Position numbers and translations under genes: made by a program. DNA of 64,000 nucleotides, taken from positions 496,001 to 560,000 of the forward strand of contig NZ_CP045851.1 in assembly GCF_009650215.1 (NCBI RefSeq), given 5' to 3'. This document shows positions 34,653 through 42,633 of this stretch, in pieces. Source of the DNA: Actinomarinicola tropica (GTDB lineage: Bacteria > Actinomycetota > Acidimicrobiia > Acidimicrobiales > SKKL01). Positions within the stretch are counted from its first letter, which is position 1, and each line of letters begins with the position of its first letter. The notes below the pieces were generated by a model. That model saw only the letters and a list, made by a program, of their open reading frames with translations. It did not search any database and had not been told where the DNA came from.

Positions 34653-35084
34653 ATGACCGCCGGCCCGGCGGCCTGGCGCGCCCAGGCCGCCTGCCGCGGC
34701 ACCGACCCGGCCCTGTTCTATGACCCCCACCCGGCCGCGGTCGCCGCGGCCAAGACCGTATGCGCCAGCTGCCCGGTCCGGGACGCCTGCGCCGCCCACG
34801 CCATCGCGGCCGGGGAGGAGTACGGCGTCTGGGGCGGACTCGCCGCTGACGAACGCCCCGCCCCTCAACCTCAACGCGAGCCGGCACCGGGACCGGCGCC
34901 GCGCATCAGCGACGACGAGCTCTACGACCTGCTCATCGATGCCGACCCCGACCGGGCCGCCCTCGATCAGCTCCTCGACCACCGCTGGCTCCCCACCGCT
35001 ACCGCCTACAAGGCCCTCGAACGTGCCGTGCGCCTCGGCGTCGTCGAGCGTCGCGGCCGCGCCCTGTTCCCCACCCGCCACTGA
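34653..35084 (+). CDS. WhiB-family iron-sulfur transcription factor
   Basis: A 143-residue WhiB-like protein. Four cysteines at 14, 37, 40 and 46 (ACRGTDP, CASCPVRDAC) form the [4Fe-4S] site; GVWGG at 58-62 is the invariant turn. The usual basic C-terminal arm is replaced by a longer tail with a second helical region (DDELYDLLIDAD, ALERAVRLGVVERRG) that looks like a winged helix. WhiB proteins are restricted to Actinobacteria and their phages and respond to redox or NO, so the element may sense host stress. Confidence 0.9.
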   Translation: MTAGPAAWRAQAACRGTDPALFYDPHPAAVAAAKTVCASCPVRDACAAHAIAAGEEYGVWGGLAADERPAPQPQREPAPGPAPRISDDELYDLLIDADPDRAALDQLLDHRWLPTATAYKALERAVRLGVVERRGRALFPTRH

Positions 35085-35115
35085 CCCGACCAGCTCGCCT
35101 TGTGCGGGGCGGGGT

Positions 35116-35272
35116 GTGCCGTGGCACCGGCCCGGTGGGCCGGTGGTGCCGTGTCGCCCGCCGCCGCACCGCTGTCAAGCCCCTCCGCAAGCTCCGGGGC
35201 CGAGCCCTTCGGGTTGACAGCGGCGCTCAGGGCGGCGGGCCAGAGCGCCCCGTAGGGGCGAAGCCCGCCCAA
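35116..35272 (+). repeat. structured intergenic repeat module, copy 3
   Basis: Outer stem GCCCGCCGCC (35156-35165) with GGCGGCGGGC (35231-35240), ten pairs. The inner stem is CTGTCAA (35172) with TTGACAG (35214-35220): the first pair is C-G where copies 1 and 2 have G-C, a compensatory change. 3' hairpin CGCCCC-GTA-GGGGCG at 35246-35260. The ArdC-like gene begins 33 bases later. Confidence 0.75.
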
Positions 35273-35292
35273 CCAGACCGAAGGGAACCGCC

Positions 35293-36225
35293 ATGCACGC
35301 CGAGGACCTGTTCGCCCAGATCACCGACCAACTCATCGCCGACATCGAGACCGGCGCCGCCGGCCAGTGGCGCATGCCCTGGCACACCCTCGCCGATGCC
35401 GGCACCCCCACCAGCGTCGACGGCCGCCCCTACCGCGGCGCCAACGCCCTGTGGCTCGCCATGGTCGCCACCGCCCGCAACTGGACCTCGGGCACCTGGG
35501 CCACCTACCGGGCCTGGCAGCGCCACGGCGCCCAGGTCCGCCGCGGCGAGAAGGCCACCCAGGTCATCCTCTGGAAGCCCGTCACCCCCAAGCCCACCGA
35601 CACCAACGACGACGACACCGCCAGCGACCGGACACCCCGGCCCCAGCTGCTCGCCCGCGCCTACGCCGTGTTCGCCGCCGAGCAATGCGACGGCGCGGAG
35701 GAGATCATCGCCCGCCGCACCCACGACCTCGCCCGGCGCGACACCCCCGAGCGGATCGCCGACGCGGAGGACTACTTCGCGGCCATCGCCGCCACCGTCA
35801 TCGAGGGCGGCAACCGGGCCTGCTACCAGCCCGCCACCGACACCATCCACCTGCCCGCCCTCGAAGCCTTCGATACCGCCGCCCACTACTACGGCACCCG
35901 CGCCCACGAGACCGTCCACTGGACCGGCCACCACAGCCGGCTCGCCCGCGACCTCACCGGCCGCTTCGGCACCGACAGCTACGCCGCCGAGGAGCTCGTC
36001 GCCGAGCTCGGCGCCGCCATGTGGTGCGCCCAGGCCGGCCTGTCCGCCGTCACCCGCACCGACCACGCCGCCTACCTCGCCGGCTGGCTGCGCATCCTCC
36101 GCACCGACGCCCGAGCCCTGATCACCGTAGCCAGCCGGGCCCAAGCCGCCGTCGACCACCTCAACACCCTCGCCGGTCACCACACCAGCGACACCAACGC
36201 CGACGACGACGAGGCCGCCGCCTGA
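35293..36225 (+). CDS. ArdC-like antirestriction / zincin protein
   Basis: A 310-residue protein with the ArdC layout. The N-terminal ssDNA-binding domain shows GQWRMPWHTL, GRPYRGANALWLAM and YRAWQRHGAQVRRGEKAT, and the C-terminal zincin domain has RAHETVHWTGH (HExxH at 205-209) followed by ELVAELGAAMWC, which supplies the third ligand. ArdC proteins protect incoming plasmid ssDNA and inhibit restriction enzymes, fitting an element that enters cells as single-stranded DNA. It directly follows structured repeat copy 3. Confidence 0.87.
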   Translation: MHAEDLFAQITDQLIADIETGAAGQWRMPWHTLADAGTPTSVDGRPYRGANALWLAMVATARNWTSGTWATYRAWQRHGAQVRRGEKATQVILWKPVTPKPTDTNDDDTASDRTPRPQLLARAYAVFAAEQCDGAEEIIARRTHDLARRDTPERIADAEDYFAAIAATVIEGGNRACYQPATDTIHLPALEAFDTAAHYYGTRAHETVHWTGHHSRLARDLTGRFGTDSYAAEELVAELGAAMWCAQAGLSAVTRTDHAAYLAGWLRILRTDARALITVASRAQAAVDHLNTLAGHHTSDTNADDDEAAA

Positions 36226-36312
36226 ACCGCCAGACCCGGAAACGCCAGCGTGCGCCGCACGCAACGCCACCGGCCACCGGGCGGCCTCCGCCATCCCGGT
36301 CGGCCGGCGGGT

Positions 36313-36345
36313 GTGCCGTGGCCGCCCTGCGGGCGGGTGCCGTCG
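36313..36345 (+). repeat. partial structured repeat module, copy 4 (head only)
   Basis: Only the head unit is kept: GTGCCGTGGCCGCC then TGCGGGCGGGTGCCGT. It matches the beginning of copies 1 and 2 nearly base for base; the stem-loop body is missing. It lies 64 bases before the gene at 36409. Confidence 0.6.
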
Positions 36346-36408
36346 GCCAGACAACCCGAGACAACCCGCTTCGTACCGTCGCGAGCCATCCGACCAGGAG
36401 GCTCACCC

Positions 36409-36942
36409 ATGCGCAGACGACGCCACCATCCCGACGCCACGCCCCCAACCGCCCGCCAACCCGACGGACCCGGCGAGCCGGTCTACGACTGGAACCGGTA
36501 CGGACGGCACCGCCTCCGCGCCCCCGACGGCGCCATCATCGAGCTCCCCATCCCCGTCGACGCCGCCCACACCGTGTGGGTCGCCACCACCTGGCCCGAC
36601 CCCACCGTCACCGGAGGATGGGCTCGCCAACTGTGGGCGGCCGACCCCACCGCCGGTCGAGGCTGGCAGCTCCCGCACCAGCTCGCCGCCGGCGACATCG
36701 TCGAGTTCGGCGCCGACGGCCCCACCGGTCCCCGCCGCTGGTACGGGATCATGGACAGCTACGAGGTCGACCGGTGGGCCACCCTCCAAGGCCCCTACCC
36801 CCATCCCGCCGCCGCCCACGACGCCGCCCAGCAGCTCCTCGCCGTAGAGCGCTACGTCCCGCCCCTCGAACCCGACCCAAGTCCCAACCCCTGCCGACGC
36901 ACGCCGCGGCAGCGCCGACCCCGCCACCACCGGCCCCGCTGA
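36409..36942 (+). CDS. hypothetical ICE protein, 177 residues
   Basis: Basic at both ends (MRRRRHHPD; RRTPRQRRPRHHRPR) with a central region of about 120 residues: VYDWNRYGRHRLRAPDGA, ELPIPVDAAHTVWV and LAAGDIVEFGADGPTGPRRWYG. No family was recognised. The sequence could be a small beta-rich domain. AGGAGG 11 bases before the ATG supports the start. Its place between ArdC-like and a HTH gene of the element suggests an accessory function in mobility or replication. Confidence 0.6.
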   Translation: MRRRRHHPDATPPTARQPDGPGEPVYDWNRYGRHRLRAPDGAIIELPIPVDAAHTVWVATTWPDPTVTGGWARQLWAADPTAGRGWQLPHQLAAGDIVEFGADGPTGPRRWYGIMDSYEVDRWATLQGPYPHPAAAHDAAQQLLAVERYVPPLEPDPSPNPCRRTPRQRRPRHHRPR

Positions 36943-36973
36943 CCCGTAAGACGTCACACAGCCCGCAACTGCC

Positions 36974-37159
36974 GTGACCGCCATGGCCACGGCCACTGAC
37001 CAGCCCCTCATGCCCGCCGCCGAGGCCGCCGAACGGCTCGAGCTCACCCTCGCCCAGCTCTGCCGGCTCATCGACCGAGGCGAGCTCCACGCCTACCGCG
37101 ACGACCGCTCCTACCTCCACGTCCCCGTCGCCGAGGTCGAAGCCCTCGCCACCGGGTAG
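36974..37159 (+). CDS. small excisionase-like HTH protein
   Basis: A 61-residue MerR/excisionase-type DNA-binding protein: AAEAAERLELTLAQLCRLIDRGELHAYRD gives the HTH and turn, SYLHVPVAEVEAL the wing and last helix. Similar proteins are encoded as a second Xis or as a regulator of ICE transfer genes. The gene is 31 bases after the previous one on the same strand. An ATG three codons in (MATATDQ) is an equally good start. Confidence 0.72.
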   Translation: MTAMATATDQPLMPAAEAAERLELTLAQLCRLIDRGELHAYRDDRSYLHVPVAEVEALATG

Positions 37160-37244
37160 CCCCCCCAGCCTGGACGCCCCAGGCCGCCGCAACCCCAGCC
37201 GGCTTGGCCCGCCCCCCGCAGACCGTGGATCCGGACCCCGCCGT

Positions 37245-37709
37245 CTACGGCGCGATGCGCTCCGCTGCCCGCCGGAGATGCTCCGCAACGCCCGAGCGAA
37301 CCGCGGCCACCGTGCCACGACGCTTGGCGGTCGGGACCCGCCCGCCGGGCGGGACAGCGGCCGGGTCCTCGACGACCCTCAGCCTGGCACCAACTGCGGG
37401 CGGGGCCAGCGTCGCCAGCCGAGACACCAGGAAGCCCACCAGGTCGCTGATCTCGCCGGGCGTGAGGTGGAACGTCTCGACGCACTGATCGCCCCGCCAC
37501 AGGCTGAGGTTCACGAACCCGCGTTCGGGACGCCACGTCGCCCGCAACCCGACGCCCTGCTCGTCCACCGCGAGGAACCGACCGTCCACCCCGCCCGCAT
37601 CGAGCGCTGTCCCCGACTCCACCCCCGCAGTGTCGCGCCCGCAAGCCCGCCCGGGTAGGGCCTCGCCGTCGATCTGGACCGAGCCGGGACTGAACCGGAT
37701 CGCGCACAC
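37245..37709 (-). CDS. hypothetical protein, 154 residues
   Basis: A minus-strand gene divergent from the relaxase. No family was recognised. It contains DGRFLAVDEQGVGLRATWRP and GFVNLSLWRGDQCVETFHL, which read as antiparallel strands, then LTPGEISDLVGFLVSRLATL, an amphipathic helix, and a basic tail (PTAKRRGTVAAVR). This organisation is coherent enough to be a real protein, and the third-codon-position GC bias fits this frame. Probably soluble. Confidence 0.55.
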   Translation of the reverse strand: MCAIRFSPGSVQIDGEALPGRACGRDTAGVESGTALDAGGVDGRFLAVDEQGVGLRATWRPERGFVNLSLWRGDQCVETFHLTPGEISDLVGFLVSRLATLAPPAVGARLRVVEDPAAVPPGGRVPTAKRRGTVAAVRSGVAEHLRRAAERIAP

Positions 37710-37802
37710 AGATAATCACCGGCGGTGCTGCACGCGATTTTCGCGGGCACCGGGAGCGGGGCCGGGACCAACTCCGGGACCCCGGTCCCGTTCGCTGTCC
37801 GG

Positions 37803-40187
37803 GTGCTGTCGATCGCCAAGCTCCGCGTCGGCCAGGAGGCCTACCAGCTCTCCGGCGTCGCCCAGTCCCTCGACGACTACTACACCGGCGCCGGCGAGGC
37901 CGCCGGCCTGTGGATCGGGGCGGGAGCCGAACGCCTCGGCCTGGCCGGCGAGGTCGACCCCGACGACCTGCGCGCGGTGCTCGCCGGCCTTGCGCCCGGA
38001 TCGGGCGGCCTGACCCCGGACGGCTCCACCGTCCGCACCCATGCCCGTCGGGTCCCCGGCTTCGACCTCACCTTCAAGGCCCCGAAATCAGTCAGCGTCC
38101 TCTACGCCGTCTCCGATGACCCCCGGGTCCAGGGCGCCATCATCGAAGCCGGCGAGACCGCCGTACGTGAGGTCGTAGCGTGGCTGGAGCGCGAAGCGAT
38201 CCGGGTCCGGCGAGGCTCCGGCGACGTCGCCTACCTCAACGACCTCGCCGCCCGCGACCCCGCCGCCGCTGACGCCGCCCGCATCCGGGTCCTGCCCGGC
38301 CGCGGCGTCGTTGCTGCGACGTTCCGGCACCGCACCTCCCGCGCCGGTGACCCGCTGCTGCACTGGCACACCCTGGTCGCCAACCTGGTCGAAGGCCCCG
38401 ACGGCCGATGGGGGGCGTTCGTGCACCCCGAGCTGTACCGGGCTGTGCGCGCCGCCGGCGAGCTGTTCCAGACCGTGGTGCGGGGCGAGCTCACCGAAAG
38501 CCTCGGCCTCGAATGGCGACCCGGACGCCACGTCCCCGAGATCGCCGGTGTTCCCCAGGCCCTGTGCGACCAGTTCTCCAAGCGCGCCGCCGAGGTCGAC
38601 GCCTGGCTGGCCGCCACCGGGACCCCTGATGATCCCGCCGGCCGCCAAGCCGCCGTGCTCGCCACCCGCCGCGGCAAGCCCGAAGCCGAACACGAGCGCT
38701 TCGACGCCGCCTGGAAGGCCGAGGCTTGCGCCGCCGGCTGGGGACCCGAGCACGCCGATGCCCTCATCGCCTCCACCACCGAGCGCCACACGCCCGGCAT
38801 CGACGAGGTGTGGCGGCTCCCCACCCGCAACCCCCACACCGGCGCCGTCGCCGATCGGGCCGTGGAACCCGAGGAGTGGATCGCCGCGGTCGCTCGAACC
38901 CTGACCGAGCACGACTCGACCTTCACCCGAACCGACATCGTCCAAGCTGTCGCCGCACGGATCGGGGACGGTGCCACCGCCCACACGGTCGACCGCATGA
39001 CCGCCCGCGTGCTCGCCTCCACCCACCTGGTTCCCGTCGCCGGGGACGGACCCTCAAGATGGACCACGACCGAGCTGCTCGAGGTCGAGCGCCGGTTCCT
39101 CGACCGTGCCGCATCGACTCGACACACCCGCACCGCCATCGACCCCCATCACATCGCGGGCATGCTCGAGAGGCTCCCGACCCTGGGCACCGACCAAGAG
39201 GCCGCTGTCCGGCGGTTGGCCACATCCGGCGACGCCATCAGCGTCATGGTGGGCCCCGCCGGCACCGGAAAGACCTTCACCCTCGACGCCGTCCGACAGG
39301 TCTACGCCGCCGCCGGCTACCAGATCATCGGCGCCGCACCCTCAGCCAAGGCCGCCCACGAGCTCCAAGCCGACGCCCACATCGCCTCCGCCACCATTCA
39401 CCGCCGGCTGGGCGCCTGGACCCGCGGCTACGACCGCCCCGACGCCCACACCCTGCTCGTGGTCGACGAAGCCGCCATGGCCGGACTCCGTGACCTCGAC
39501 CGCCTGACCGCCACTGTGGTCGAAGCCGGCGGCCGCGTGCTCCTCGTCGGCGACCACCACCAGCTTCCCGAGGTCACCGCCGGCGGCGGCTTCGCCGCCC
39601 TCGCCACCGACCCCACCGCCACCGTCGCCGAACTGTCTGTCAACCGCCGCCAGCACCACAGCTGGGAACGCCAGGCGCTGGCCGAGCTGCGCGACGATCA
39701 CGTTGCCCGCGCCGTCGCCGCCTACCAGAGCCATGGCCGGGTCATCGTCGCCAGCGATCGCCCGGCCATGATCGACCAGGCCGTCGACCGGTGGGTCGCC
39801 GCCCACCACGCCGGTACCGTCCCGGTGCTCCTCGCGGGCACGAACCAGACCGTCGACGCCCTCAACGCTGCCGTCCGGCGCGCACTCATCGACCGAGGAG
39901 TCCTCGGGCGGGCTATCGACGGCTCGAACGGCTCCCTCGCGCTCGGTGAGCGGCTTATGATCCGCGGCAACGATTACCGCGCCACCACTCCGGCGGGCGA
40001 GCAGACATCGGTACTCAACGGCCAGACCGGAACCCTGACCGGCACCTGCAGCGACGGGCTGGTCCTACGGATGGACCACGACGACCTCGAAGTGGTCCTC
40101 ACCCCAGATCAGTTCGCCACCGGCGCCGTCGGCGCAGAACCTGTGGCCCGCGGTGACGCCCGCCCCGAGCAGCCGGGTGAACGGTGA
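37803..40187 (+). CDS. TrwC/TraI-type (MobF) conjugative relaxase-helicase, C-terminally truncated
   Basis: Read from the GTG at 37803 (VLSIAKLRVGQEAYQLSG, the usual start); GTG 37725 in frame would add 26 residues. The relaxase domain has tandem tyrosines at 26-27 (SLDDYYTG) and the histidine pair in LLHWHTLVANL (187, 189). The RecD-like helicase has Walker A GPAGTGKTFTL near 483 and Walker B LLVVDEAAM near 548. It nicks and unwinds transferred DNA. At 794 residues it ends after the motif GERLMIRGNDYRA region; relatives usually continue several hundred residues with further helicase motifs and a tail. The last ~15 residues (ARGDARPEQPGER) look out of family. Confidence 0.85.
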   Translation: MLSIAKLRVGQEAYQLSGVAQSLDDYYTGAGEAAGLWIGAGAERLGLAGEVDPDDLRAVLAGLAPGSGGLTPDGSTVRTHARRVPGFDLTFKAPKSVSVLYAVSDDPRVQGAIIEAGETAVREVVAWLEREAIRVRRGSGDVAYLNDLAARDPAAADAARIRVLPGRGVVAATFRHRTSRAGDPLLHWHTLVANLVEGPDGRWGAFVHPELYRAVRAAGELFQTVVRGELTESLGLEWRPGRHVPEIAGVPQALCDQFSKRAAEVDAWLAATGTPDDPAGRQAAVLATRRGKPEAEHERFDAAWKAEACAAGWGPEHADALIASTTERHTPGIDEVWRLPTRNPHTGAVADRAVEPEEWIAAVARTLTEHDSTFTRTDIVQAVAARIGDGATAHTVDRMTARVLASTHLVPVAGDGPSRWTTTELLEVERRFLDRAASTRHTRTAIDPHHIAGMLERLPTLGTDQEAAVRRLATSGDAISVMVGPAGTGKTFTLDAVRQVYAAAGYQIIGAAPSAKAAHELQADAHIASATIHRRLGAWTRGYDRPDAHTLLVVDEAAMAGLRDLDRLTATVVEAGGRVLLVGDHHQLPEVTAGGGFAALATDPTATVAELSVNRRQHHSWERQALAELRDDHVARAVAAYQSHGRVIVASDRPAMIDQAVDRWVAAHHAGTVPVLLAGTNQTVDALNAAVRRALIDRGVLGRAIDGSNGSLALGERLMIRGNDYRATTPAGEQTSVLNGQTGTLTGTCSDGLVLRMDHDDLEVVLTPDQFATGAVGAEPVARGDARPEQPGER

Positions 40188-41548
40188 GCACGCAACCCTC
40201 GGCGCTGTTGGCTGGCGACGGTGTGCCCGTCGAGTCCCTCGACGCCTATCTCGCCCTGGGCGGCGGCGAAGCATTCGAGCGCGCCCGCGCCGGTGACCCC
40301 GACGCAATCGTGGAGGAGCTGCGCCGCGCTGGGCTGCGCGGCCGCGGTGGCGCCGGTTTCCCCACCGCCATCAAGTGGGGCGGTGTCCGCGCCGATCCGG
40401 CACCGACGAAGTTCGTCTGCGCCAACGGCGCCGAGGGGGAGCCGGGCACCTTCAAGGACCGCTATCTGCTGCGGATGAACCCCTACCAGGTCATCGAGGG
40501 GCTTGCCATCGCCCGGCACGTGATCGGGGCCAAGCGCGCGTACCTCTGCGTGAAGCGCCTCTTCGCGTCCGAGGTCGCCAGGGTGCGCAGCGCGCTGGAC
40601 GAGCTCGCGGCACGGTCAGACATGGCGGAGGCGATGGAGCTGGTGCTCGGGCCGGACGAGTACCTCTTCGGCGAGGAGAAGGCCCTGCTGTCGGTGGTCG
40701 AGGGCGGCCTGCCGTTGCCGCGTCTGTTTCCCCCGCATGTCCACGGCCTCTTCGGCCCGCCCTACGGCGATCCCAGCGGAGGGCAGCACAACCCGACGGT
40801 GGTGAACAACCTGGAGACGCTCGCCCACGTCCCCCAGATCGTCCGCCGCGGGGCCGACTGGTTTCGCGGCTTGGGCACGTCGGACACGCCGGGGACCATG
40901 CTCTTCACGGTCTCCGGCGACGTTCAGCGGCCCCTGGTGATCGAGCAGCCGCTGGGATTGACGCTGCGGGAGCTCGTCGACGACGTTGCCGGCGGGCCAC
41001 CGCCTGGGCGGCGCGTGAAGGCCGTCTTCGCCGGGCTCGCCAGCGCCGTCGTGACCGGGAACGGCCTGGACACGCCGCTGAGCTTCGACACCATGCGCCG
41101 AGCCGGCTCCGCGCTCGGCTCGGGGGGCTTCATCGTCTATGACGACACCGCCTGCATGGTGCAGGTGGCCTGGCTGTTTTCGCGCTTCCTGCACGTCGAG
41201 TCCTGCGGTCAGTGCCCCCCGTGCAAGCTCGGCTCGCAGCGGATCACCGAACGCCTGGATCGGCTGCTCGACGGCTCCGGGAAGCGCCGCGACCTCGATG
41301 ACATCGCCGCCACCGTGCCGTGGGTGCCCAACGGGCAGCGGTGCGCGCTGGCGACCTCGGAGTCCGTGGTCATCGGCAGCATCCTCGCCGCCTTCCCCGA
41401 AGATTTCGAGGCCCACCTCCGCAGCAGCTGCGAGCTGGGCCACGACCGGATACTGCCGAAGATGACCGATTACGTGCCCGGGGAGGGTTTCACCTACGAC
41501 CGAACCTACTGGCGCAAGCAACCGGACTGGACCTACCAGGACCCGTGA
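40184..41548 (+). CDS. NuoF/HoxF-like NADH:acceptor oxidoreductase subunit
   Basis: A 454-residue flavoprotein of the complex I 51-kDa type. GLRGRGGAGFPTAIKW (NADH/FMN glycine-rich loop) is near residue 50, ANGAEGEPGTFKDR near 88, and CGQCPPCKLG near 344 with a later Cys in NGQRCALA makes the N3-type [4Fe-4S] site. It transfers electrons from NADH through FMN to a partner. No NuoE or NuoG is adjacent, so it may be a stand-alone diaphorase or subunit of a bifurcating complex. A C-terminal tail (PKMTDYVPGEGFTYDR) is additional. GTG start overlaps the relaxase stop. Confidence 0.87.
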   Translation: MSTQPSALLAGDGVPVESLDAYLALGGGEAFERARAGDPDAIVEELRRAGLRGRGGAGFPTAIKWGGVRADPAPTKFVCANGAEGEPGTFKDRYLLRMNPYQVIEGLAIARHVIGAKRAYLCVKRLFASEVARVRSALDELAARSDMAEAMELVLGPDEYLFGEEKALLSVVEGGLPLPRLFPPHVHGLFGPPYGDPSGGQHNPTVVNNLETLAHVPQIVRRGADWFRGLGTSDTPGTMLFTVSGDVQRPLVIEQPLGLTLRELVDDVAGGPPPGRRVKAVFAGLASAVVTGNGLDTPLSFDTMRRAGSALGSGGFIVYDDTACMVQVAWLFSRFLHVESCGQCPPCKLGSQRITERLDRLLDGSGKRRDLDDIAATVPWVPNGQRCALATSESVVIGSILAAFPEDFEAHLRSSCELGHDRILPKMTDYVPGEGFTYDRTYWRKQPDWTYQDP

Positions 41549-41595
41549 CGCTCACGGCGGCCGGCCTGGGTTGGGAGAGCAGTCGCGGGTGGGAA

Positions 41596-41700
41596 TGCCG
41601 AAGATGACCGATCACGTCCCGGGTGCGGGCCTCCCCTGCGGCCAGGCGTACCTGCCGGGAACCCAGGACTGGACCCGTCGAGGACCCGCGATGGCTCACT
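41596..41700 (+). pseudogene. duplicated remnant of the NuoF-like C-terminal tail
   Basis: The frame reads PKMTDHVPGAGLPCGQAYL then PGTQDWTRRGP, a degenerate copy of the tail just upstream (PKMTDYVPGEGFTYDR, QPDWTYQDP). At DNA level ATGCCGAAGATGACCGAT occurs here and, nearly identically, at 41455. It is what remains of a second copy of the gene's 3' end. Confidence 0.6.
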
Positions 41701-42625
41701 GCGGCCGGCCCGGGGGGGCGGCCGCGACGGGGTTCGGGTGCCGCAGCACCACCCACAAGGCGGCCAGGACCAGGACGAGTCCGGCGGCGGTCCAGCCGGC
41801 GGGTGTGTCAGCACCGGCTACGAACGCGAAGGCGACGCCGAACAGCGGGGTGAGGAACGTCCACGCCGCCAGGGGCGCGAGGGGTGAACGGAGCGTCTCG
41901 GTGAACCACGCCCAGAAGGCGAGTGCCGTCCCCACGAGGGCGAGGAACGCCAGGACCAACACGAACCGTGGCGTCCAGGTGATGCGCGGGAGGCCTTCGA
42001 CCGCAGCGGCGACCGCGGCGAGGCCGGCACCACCGATGATGAAGTGCCAGCCGGCGGCCTGGACGACGTCGGTGCCGGCGAGGCGGCGGGCGAGCAGCGT
42101 CCCAACGGTGATGGCGGCGGCGGCGAGGATCGACAGCCACGCCCCTTTGCCGCCGCCGGCGGGCACGGCCACGACCAAGAGCCCGGCGAACCCGACGGCC
42201 AGGGCCGCGCCGGTGCGGACGGTGACCTGCTCACCGTAGAGCCACCATGCGGGCAGCACGATCAGCAGGGGTTGCGCGTTGGCCAACACGGCTGCCGTTC
42301 CGGTCGCCAACCCCGCCACACCCCCGAACATCGCCGCGAACGCGACGCCGGCGTTGGTGAGCGCCAGCAGCGCGATCAGCCACCATGAGCGAACACCGGT
42401 CGGCAGGGGACGCTGCTGGATCGCGGCGAACACAGCCAGGGCCGCGCCGGCGATCAGGGACCGCAGCGCGGCGAACCAGAGCACGGGCGCATCGCGCAAG
42501 CCCCAGTCGATGGCCACGAAGCACGCGCCCCATGAGGCCGTGACCCACAGCATGCGCCCCGGCCGGGGACCCGTGCCGTTGGGCTGGATGTGCGTCCGCG
42601 CCGCTGGCCTGTCCGACCGCTGCAC
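41696..42625 (-). CDS. EamA/DMT-family transporter
   Basis: A membrane protein of 309 residues with about ten hydrophobic helices in two similar halves, as in EamA (drug/metabolite) transporters. Typical segments are SWGACFVAIDWGLRDAP at the start of the first half, FGGVAGLATGTAAVLANAQPLL, and PLAAWTFLTPLFGVAFAF in the second half. Substrate is unknown; relatives export amino acids or other metabolites. The start may be the ATG at 42625 or a later one at MLWVTASWG. The gene is convergent with the NuoF-like gene and follows the P-type ATPase on the same strand by eight bases. Confidence 0.83.
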   Translation of the reverse strand: MQRSDRPAARTHIQPNGTGPRPGRMLWVTASWGACFVAIDWGLRDAPVLWFAALRSLIAGAALAVFAAIQQRPLPTGVRSWWLIALLALTNAGVAFAAMFGGVAGLATGTAAVLANAQPLLIVLPAWWLYGEQVTVRTGAALAVGFAGLLVVAVPAGGGKGAWLSILAAAAITVGTLLARRLAGTDVVQAAGWHFIIGGAGLAAVAAAVEGLPRITWTPRFVLVLAFLALVGTALAFWAWFTETLRSPLAPLAAWTFLTPLFGVAFAFVAGADTPAGWTAAGLVLVLAALWVVLRHPNPVAAAPPGRPQ

Positions 42626-42633
42626 CGTTGCGG

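Larger units (their letters stand above)
22640..40183. mobile_element. integrative and probably mobilizable genetic element
   Basis: The limits are approximate. The left edge is taken at the tRNA-Met 3' fragment; the right edge is where the relaxase reading frame stops and a NuoF-like gene begins. Inside are excisionase and tyrosine integrase, ParB-like, WhiB, ArdC-like and TrwC/MobF relaxase genes, which is a typical actinobacterial ICE/IME backbone. No coupling protein or type IV secretion genes are seen, so transfer would need help. Cargo is the 23.1-29.3 kb operon. The relaxase looks truncated, so the right end may be a deletion rather than the true attachment site. Confidence 0.7.
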
